Positions 22,834 to 26,890 of a stretch of DNA of 26,890 bases are shown here, one piece after another (positions within the stretch are counted from its first letter, which is position 1; each line of letters begins with the position of its first letter). A model generated the notes under the pieces. The model had not been told where the DNA came from. It saw nothing but the letters and a program-made list of their open reading frames with translations, and ran no database searches. Where the stretch lies: contig JAEWKZ010000025.1 of NCBI GenBank assembly GCA_023393525.1, positions 1-26,890 on the forward strand, in the 5' to 3' direction. This stretch comes from Pseudomonadota bacterium. GTDB lineage: Bacteria; Desulfobacterota; Desulfovibrionia; Desulfovibrionales; Desulfomicrobiaceae. Both the position numbers and the translations under genes were made by a program.

Positions 22834-23913
22834 ATGGACTTAATCGACAAAATTTACGACTTATCTAAACGCATTCCCAGACAAATCGAACATACAAAAA
22901 CCGAGGAAGCAACTAAAAATGCGTTCATCATGCCACTGATTAATATATTAGGATATGATGTTTTTAATCCAACAGAGGTTGTTCCTGAATTTACGGCTGA
23001 CGTTGGCACCAAAAAGGGAGAAAAAGTAGATTACGCAATTAAAAAAGAAGATAAAATTATTATTCTAATGGAATGCAAAGCTGCTGGATGCAATCTTGAA
23101 GAAGAACATGCATCACAACTATATAGGTATTTCTCTGTTACAGAATCAAGATTTGGAATACTCACAAATGGAATTGTTTATAAATTCTATTCTGATATTG
23201 ACGAACCAAACAAGATGGATTCTAAGCCTTTTTTTGAATTTAATATGCTCAACTTTGAAGAGCATCAAGTTGATGAATTAAAAAAGTTTACAAAATCTGC
23301 ATTTGAATTAGACAGCATCCTGTCATCTGCCAGCACCCTGAAATACACTGGCGCAATAAAAAGAATTTTTGCAAGCGAGCTATCCTCACCTACTGACGAA
23401 TTTGTTAAATTTTTTGCCGCTCAAGTGTATTCCGGAAAAATCACACAATCTGTAAAATCACAATTTTCAACAATTGTTAAAAATGCATTGAATCAATTTA
23501 TCCGTGAACGCATCAATGACCGCTTAAAATCTGCACTTGAAAATGAAGCCGAAGAGACACAGAAATCGTCATCAAATAAAATCGATGATGAGACAAACGA
23601 CAATGGCATTATCACAACGCAAGAAGAAATAGACGCCTACAACGTGATCAAAGCTATTGCACGCGATGTTACTGATGTAAATAGAATTACAATGCGCGAC
23701 GCTAAAAGCTATTGCGGGATTATTCTTGACGACAACAACAGAAAGCCAATTTGCAGACTACATTTTAATTATTCAACTAAAAAGTGCTTAGGAATATTTT
23801 CCCAGAAAAAGGAAACAAAATACTTAATAAGCTCAGCAGATGATATATACAATTATTCAGATTTTATCAAATCTGCAATTATTGAATATATTCAAGCAGA
23901 AAATCAAAATTAG
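22834..23913 (+). CDS. stand-alone HsdR_N-like (type I restriction R N-terminal) nuclease-domain protein
   Basis: A 359-residue protein with the N-terminal nuclease fold of type I restriction R subunits but no helicase. Marks: KTEEATKNAFIMPLINILGY, then GEKVDYAI (D66), IILMECKAAG (E80, K82) and QLYRYFSVTESRFGILTNG, the family order for a PD-(D/E)XK site. The C-terminal part (about 170-359) is helical with an acidic, poorly ordered linker near 235-260, then a small mixed domain. The ATG at 22834 is preferred over that at 22822, because GGAG (22824-22827) is 6 bases ahead of the former. The DNA is AT-rich, unlike the flanking helicase gene. A strong terminator follows. Such solitary genes occur in defence islands; the partner here is not identified. 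Confidence 0.82.
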   Translation: MDLIDKIYDLSKRIPRQIEHTKTEEATKNAFIMPLINILGYDVFNPTEVVPEFTADVGTKKGEKVDYAIKKEDKIIILMECKAAGCNLEEEHASQLYRYFSVTESRFGILTNGIVYKFYSDIDEPNKMDSKPFFEFNMLNFEEHQVDELKKFTKSAFELDSILSSASTLKYTGAIKRIFASELSSPTDEFVKFFAAQVYSGKITQSVKSQFSTIVKNALNQFIRERINDRLKSALENEAEETQKSSSNKIDDETNDNGIITTQEEIDAYNVIKAIARDVTDVNRITMRDAKSYCGIILDDNNRKPICRLHFNYSTKKCLGIFSQKKETKYLISSADDIYNYSDFIKSAIIEYIQAENQN

Positions 23914-23940
23914 CTGCAGTATAAAACCAATATATTCGAC

Positions 23941-23990
23941 AACTGGATCCCATATACATCTAGAAAAATGTATATGGGGTCCAGTTTTTT
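23941..23990 (+). terminator. strong intrinsic terminator after the HsdR_N-like gene
   Basis: AACTGGATCCCATATACAT (23941-23959) pairs with the matching arm at 23968-23986 over 19 positions, with one T-G wobble, around an 8-base loop, and runs into TTTTTT on the plus strand. It also lies in the gap where the plus-strand gene and the helicase-nuclease gene converge; on the minus strand there is no T run, so it serves the plus strand mainly. Confidence 0.85.
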
Positions 23991-24020
23991 CAGAAATCCA
24001 TCAATAGATCATCAAGGTAT

Positions 24021-26890
24021 TTATGTAAAACAAATCGCTCTTCCTAAGACAGGCAAAAACAACCACCTCTCCAACACCTTCTTGCCAGCAGCAACCTCAA
24101 CAGCCCTCGCATAGGCATTCAACTGCCCGGAGTATGCTTCGGCAATCTCCTGCAGCCGACCTGCCGACCCCATTGAGGATTTATGGTCAATGATGACGTA
24201 TCCATCAGGTGTTTCAACGAGAAGATCAATCCATCCCTGTAAAATCTGCCCGTCACCATTGACGCACGAGACAGGCACCTCTGCGCGCACTATCCCCTGC
24301 GGCCAGCGCGATCGCACCCAATCGTGCAATGCGGCAGTCTGCACTGTGACCTCGCTGGCGGATAGCGCCTCGTTAACCCCGAAGCCGACCAGAATTTCTT
24401 GAATCTCATCTTGCTCCAATGGGACAGAGACATCCGTAAAACTCGCGGCCAGGCAGGCATGCAGAGCGTCTCCTGCCACGTTCCAATCCAGTTGGCCGGG
24501 CTTAACGTGCATGGGGGAACCTATGTTCTCCTGGCAGACTATTGATGTTTCACGGCCTTCAACGCCTGAAGGCGAGACGAAAAGGGGCGGATACTCGCTG
24601 CGGCCTTTGGCAGGCTGAAACCAGAAAAGTGTTTTTTGGCCATCCTCTTGCTCCGCAGGTTCTTTTGCGACCAAAAGACGCGCTTCGGACGGAATGGTCG
24701 TCCCATCAGGCAGAACAAACGGAGTTTCCGACTTCTGCCCGGGAATCATCCAGTCCGCGCCAAGGGTCCGGAGCCAGGGATTGCTTGAGCGGGCCTTGGG
24801 ATTGTGCGCCAGAACCAGCATGTCCCTGGGCCGGGTCATCGCGACATAGAGCAGGCGCTTCCCTTCTTCGACGGCTGCGGCCAAGCTCTTTTTATATTCA
24901 TCCGAGGACTCGATCGTTTCCAGAACGTCGATCCCGGTGGATTGCTTGCCGAATGGCCAGGGCCAGTAATGGATGCAGCGCCCGGCAAGAGGATTGTCAG
25001 CCCGGAAAACGCCTTCGGAAAACGTGGAGATCGACCACACGCCGCTGCGGATGGTCTTCTCAAGTTCGGCCAGGATGACCACAGGCCACTCCAGCCCCTT
25101 GGCCTTGTGGCAGGTCATGACTGTCACCGCATCCAGCGCCGGTGTGGCCAGGGAATCGGTTTCAGCCTCCGCCACCTCATCCAGCCACGAAAGAAAACCG
25201 GCTATGGTGACTGTCTCGCGCAATGAGCGGCAAGTGAGCTGATACTGTTCGGCGAGATTGATCAGCGCCTCAAGGTTGGCCAGACGAAGCCGGGCCATCT
25301 CTGCGTTGCCGCACCATTTCATGACCAAGGCCGGCAGGTCGCACTCCGTGACCAGCAAACGCAGCATTTCGTGCGGGGTAAGCACCTCAAGCCGTTCTCT
25401 CAAGGCCGCGATCCAAACCAGAAGATGGTGCGCTTCCGGGCCCTCTTCAAGCCAGGCCTTGGGTTCCTGCTTCTGCTGAAGATAGTTCAGGCGATTCGTC
25501 AGCCATTCTTCGGGCTCCACGCATTCTGCCAAGGAGATGATTTCAGCGGTCGCAAGGGTATCGCTCTTGTCACTGACGCGGCGCAGACAGGCCAGCGCCA
25601 ATGCCGCCTCGGGCGTCTTCAGGAGCCCGGCGCTGGCCGTCGCCACGGGAATGCCTGCACCGCGCAGACTACTGGCCACCGCGTCAACGCCGTCATTGGT
25701 GCGGGTCAGGATGGCAATATCCCCGTAACGGACAGGGCGAACGGCGGAGCCGCTGTCAGGCACGCTCATTGCCGAGTCGACGAGCGCCCGCACGCCGCCA
25801 GCCAAGGCCTCAAAACGTTCACCCACATTGGCGCCTTCCAGGACCCAGTTTGCAAACGCGGGGCTGTTAGTCACCTCTTTGCGCTGAGGCGTGAGAACAA
25901 CCTCGGCCTCCTGCAAGGATTCCGCAAAGGCATGCTTGAACACGTTGTTGACCAAATGCACCAGAGGCGGCCTTGAGCGCCAGGATTTATCGAGAATCCG
26001 CACATCGCCACCGATTTCCGGGAAGACCGCAAGCAAACGCTGCATGAGCTCCGGCGAACTGCCCCGAAAGCCGTAGATGGCCTGCTTGATGTCTCCGACG
26101 AAATAGCACTGCTTGGCGAACGTGGAGAGCTTGAGGAAAAGCGCCAATTGCATGGGGCTTGTGTCCTGGAATTCGTCCACCAGAAGGAGGTCGAGTTCGT
26201 CGGACAAAACCGCCGCGACATCCGGATTATCCAGCATCTCCAGAAAAAGGGCTTCCTGGTCAGTGAAATCCACGACGCCGAGTTCTTTTTTCCTGGCCTG
26301 GTAGTTCTGGATTATGGCTGCGCAGGTCTCGAAAAGAATCTTCAAATAACTACGAATATCAGCATGCAGCATCGGGTGAACGGTGCACATGCCCGCAAGT
26401 TTCGCTGCCTCTTCGATCGCCGGGGTCATCGCTTTTTTCCCGGGATCGCTCTTCGATAACTTGATCCACTCGGACCAGGGAGCCCTGGAATTGCGCAGCG
26501 AACGTCGAAAATTGAGCACTGCCTGGTAATATTCCTTAGTGACCTTGGCGACCTTTTCCTTGGCCAGAAAAGGTTTCAAATCATTGAGAGCTGTCTCGAT
26601 GGCAGCCATGAGCTGGGCCGACAAATCCTCGGCATAGGGCTTTGCGAATTTATCAAGCAGCGACTCGGCATTGCGAATGGCCATGGCGGGCAGCGTGGAT
26701 GGGTCGATCCGGTTCGCCCGAACCTCCATGACCAGCTTGCGCAGATCGGCTCTCCAATCCTCGATGCCAAGCCGCCACGAAAGCCCGATCATCTCGTCGA
26801 CGGTTTCACCGGACAAGACATCATCAACGGTCTTCTGCATCAACACCTTGGCCTGATCCTCATCGACAACCTGCAACGTCGGGGCAAGGC
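24021..26890 (-). CDS. AddA/UvrD-like helicase-nuclease, 5' end beyond window
   Basis: At least 951 residues of a superfamily 1 helicase fused to a C-terminal nuclease, as in AddA/RecB-type double-strand-break processing enzymes. The frame is open through the right edge (LAPTLQVVDEDQAK in the last visible codons), so the Walker A region lies outside. Visible motifs, numbered from the codon at 26876: LLVDEFQDTSPMQ (231-243, Walker B), GDIKQAIYGFRG (261-272), LDKSWRSRPPL, VMTCHKAKGLEWPVVIL, LLYVAMTRPRDML, and the nuclease motif GWIDLLVE (D884) with VIIDHKSS (D897, K899). Such enzymes unwind and degrade broken DNA and usually work with an AddB or RecC-like partner, probably upstream beyond the edge. 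It is GC-rich and likely part of the resident genome. Confidence 0.9.
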   Translation of the reverse strand, partial: LAPTLQVVDEDQAKVLMQKTVDDVLSGETVDEMIGLSWRLGIEDWRADLRKLVMEVRANRIDPSTLPAMAIRNAESLLDKFAKPYAEDLSAQLMAAIETALNDLKPFLAKEKVAKVTKEYYQAVLNFRRSLRNSRAPWSEWIKLSKSDPGKKAMTPAIEEAAKLAGMCTVHPMLHADIRSYLKILFETCAAIIQNYQARKKELGVVDFTDQEALFLEMLDNPDVAAVLSDELDLLLVDEFQDTSPMQLALFLKLSTFAKQCYFVGDIKQAIYGFRGSSPELMQRLLAVFPEIGGDVRILDKSWRSRPPLVHLVNNVFKHAFAESLQEAEVVLTPQRKEVTNSPAFANWVLEGANVGERFEALAGGVRALVDSAMSVPDSGSAVRPVRYGDIAILTRTNDGVDAVASSLRGAGIPVATASAGLLKTPEAALALACLRRVSDKSDTLATAEIISLAECVEPEEWLTNRLNYLQQKQEPKAWLEEGPEAHHLLVWIAALRERLEVLTPHEMLRLLVTECDLPALVMKWCGNAEMARLRLANLEALINLAEQYQLTCRSLRETVTIAGFLSWLDEVAEAETDSLATPALDAVTVMTCHKAKGLEWPVVILAELEKTIRSGVWSISTFSEGVFRADNPLAGRCIHYWPWPFGKQSTGIDVLETIESSDEYKKSLAAAVEEGKRLLYVAMTRPRDMLVLAHNPKARSSNPWLRTLGADWMIPGQKSETPFVLPDGTTIPSEARLLVAKEPAEQEDGQKTLFWFQPAKGRSEYPPLFVSPSGVEGRETSIVCQENIGSPMHVKPGQLDWNVAGDALHACLAASFTDVSVPLEQDEIQEILVGFGVNEALSASEVTVQTAALHDWVRSRWPQGIVRAEVPVSCVNGDGQILQGWIDLLVETPDGYVIIDHKSSMGSAGRLQEIAEAYSGQLNAYARAVEVAAGKKVLERWLFLPVLGRAICFT

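Noticed and set aside
1..26890. CRISPR array, tRNA, rRNA, integrase or transposase
   Set aside because: I saw no regularly spaced direct repeats outside the rmuC coding repeats, no cloverleaf-like or rRNA-like segments, and no DDE, tyrosine or serine recombinase motifs.

Overview
The window looks like a defence-rich accessory region of a moderately GC-rich Gram-negative bacterium. A sulfate-reducer-like Desulfovibrionales or Desulfobacterota host is my best guess. It rests on gene types (PcfJ/AAA pairs, AbiE, lipoproteins with glycine zippers) and on an intergenic palindrome of a style I associate with that phylum, not on a marker gene. GC-rich housekeeping-like blocks alternate with visibly AT-rich blocks (about 11.1-11.95 kb, 19.4-20.45 kb and 22.7-24.0 kb), as expected of repeated horizontal acquisition.

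Layout. Positions 1-5 kb (+): the tail of a SAM-dependent methyltransferase, a PIN-like (NYN-type) protein, two lipoproteins (the second with a glycine zipper), and a long RmuC-like protein with four exact-period 62-residue repeats. Positions 5.0-7.3 kb (+): a tyrosine-phosphatase/ADP-ribosylglycohydrolase fusion translationally coupled to a PD-(D/E)XK nuclease-like protein. Positions 7.4-11.8 kb (-): McrB with a central EVE-like domain and McrC, overlapping as TAATG, preceded by an AT-rich HTH/GIY-YIG gene. Positions 11.9-15.3 kb (-): a two-gene unit of a double AAA+ ATPase and a PcfJ-like protein, ended by a terminator. Positions 15.7-17.2 kb (+): an AbiEi/AbiEii type IV toxin-antitoxin pair overlapping by GTGA, with inverted repeats in front. 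Positions 17.2-18.9 kb (+): a degenerate stretch carrying a palindromic repeat, then a second ADP-ribosylglycohydrolase. Positions 18.9-24.0 kb (+): an alpha/beta hydrolase, a third ADP-ribosylglycohydrolase fused to an unrecognised N-terminal domain, a Cys-rich zinc-ribbon protein, a Mesh1/SpoT-type HD alarmone hydrolase and a stand-alone HsdR_N-like nuclease protein ended by a strong terminator. Positions 24.0-26.9 kb (-): an AddA/UvrD-like helicase-nuclease running off the right edge.

How the genes may work together. McrBC and AbiE are recognised defence modules. RmuC and the AddA-like helicase-nuclease are DNA-end or recombination proteins. The most unusual theme is three divergent ADP-ribosylglycohydrolases within about 16.5 kb, each beside nuclease-like, phosphatase or nucleotide-signalling genes and none beside a recognisable ADP-ribosyltransferase. 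This suggests a reversible-modification layer, but that reading is inference. No tRNA, rRNA, CRISPR array, integrase or insertion-sequence transposase was seen.
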